Source: Hymenobacter profundi
Lineage (GTDB): Bacteria; Bacteroidota; Bacteroidia; Cytophagales; Hymenobacteraceae
Reading direction: 5' to 3'
DNA: 40,792 nt
NCBI RefSeq assembly: GCF_019334315.1
Contig: NZ_JAHWGL010000037.1
Span: 1 to 40,792 of the forward strand
The notes below the pieces were generated by a model, which searched no databases, was not told where the DNA came from, and saw only the letters and a program-made list of their open reading frames with translations. Below, piece by piece: positions 40,750 through 40,792 of the stretch. Position 1 is the first letter of the stretch; each line of letters begins with the position of its first letter. The translations under genes were made by a program, and so were the position numbers.

Positions 40750-40792
40750 CTAGAAGTTGACGCCTACCGACGCTAGGAAATTGCGCGTAGCC
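40750..40792 (-). CDS. 3' end of a probable outer-membrane beta-barrel protein gene (partial)
   Basis: Reading from the window edge on minus, 13 codons encode ATRNFLASVGVNF followed by TAG (40752-40750). Alternating hydrophobic residues and a terminal Phe are typical for the last beta-strand and C-terminal signal of outer-membrane beta-barrels such as TonB-dependent receptors. The gene start lies outside the window. Confidence 0.5.
   Translation of the reverse strand, partial: ATRNFLASVGVNF

Overview
The window looks like a chromosomal segment of a Hymenobacter-type bacterium (Bacteroidota, Cytophagales). The evidence is a GC-rich coding sequence, a single-chain SecDF, a type B ribosomal protein L31, the Bacteroidota-only GlmU-like nucleotidyltransferase, BatD, many lipoproteins, and repeated upstream boxes of the form TAnnTTTG, the -7 element typical of this phylum. 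Shine-Dalgarno sequences are mostly absent, as expected for the phylum. The genus is an inference from overall resemblance. No rRNA, tRNA, CRISPR array or intact mobile element was seen.

Layout. 1-282 is the 3' end of a gene made of seven 13-residue repeats that ends in Val-Cys. It is followed on the same strand by a peptide ABC importer cassette without ATPase genes (357-3926). 3927-4454 is AT-rich and carries a decayed IS1595-like transposase fragment. 4455-10201 is a run of minus-strand housekeeping genes: an RmlD-like reductase, a cyclophilin lipoprotein, hemC, a DNA polymerase III delta' subunit, the GlmU-like protein and rpmE2. 10443-15471 is plus strand: rdgB, udk, a small exported protein and secDF. 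A sulfatase lipoprotein and an Nfu/NifU-type Fe-S protein follow on minus, then a CitMHS/NhaD-like antiporter and a vitamin K carboxylase-like (HTTM) membrane protein on plus, then aroC and batD on minus.

24110-27718 is the most distinctive region. Two successive two-gene cassettes each encode a Tat-type lipoprotein with a Ferritin_2 domain and a second exported Ferritin_2 protein. The cassettes are paralogous but differ visibly in codon use.

27927-40558 contains a 63-residue orphan, queG, an NTF2-like protein, ruvB, a DUF4332 protein next to an AT-rich divergent promoter region, an unrecognised 331-residue protein, a UbiA-type phosphoribosyltransferase with a HAD phosphatase, a divergent GT-C glycosyltransferase, a DUF4268 protein, a stand-alone HIRAN protein, glutaryl-CoA dehydrogenase and an APC permease. 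The last bases are the C-terminal codons of a probable outer-membrane beta-barrel on minus.

Between genes there are many long, near-perfect hairpins. Some are bidirectional terminators. Others belong to at least three families of long inverted repeats (arms of about 19 to 82 bp) that look like dispersed REP or MITE-like elements. Several genes (ruvB, batD, and the gene at 31728) begin 3 nt after a -7 box, which suggests leaderless or nearly leaderless mRNAs.
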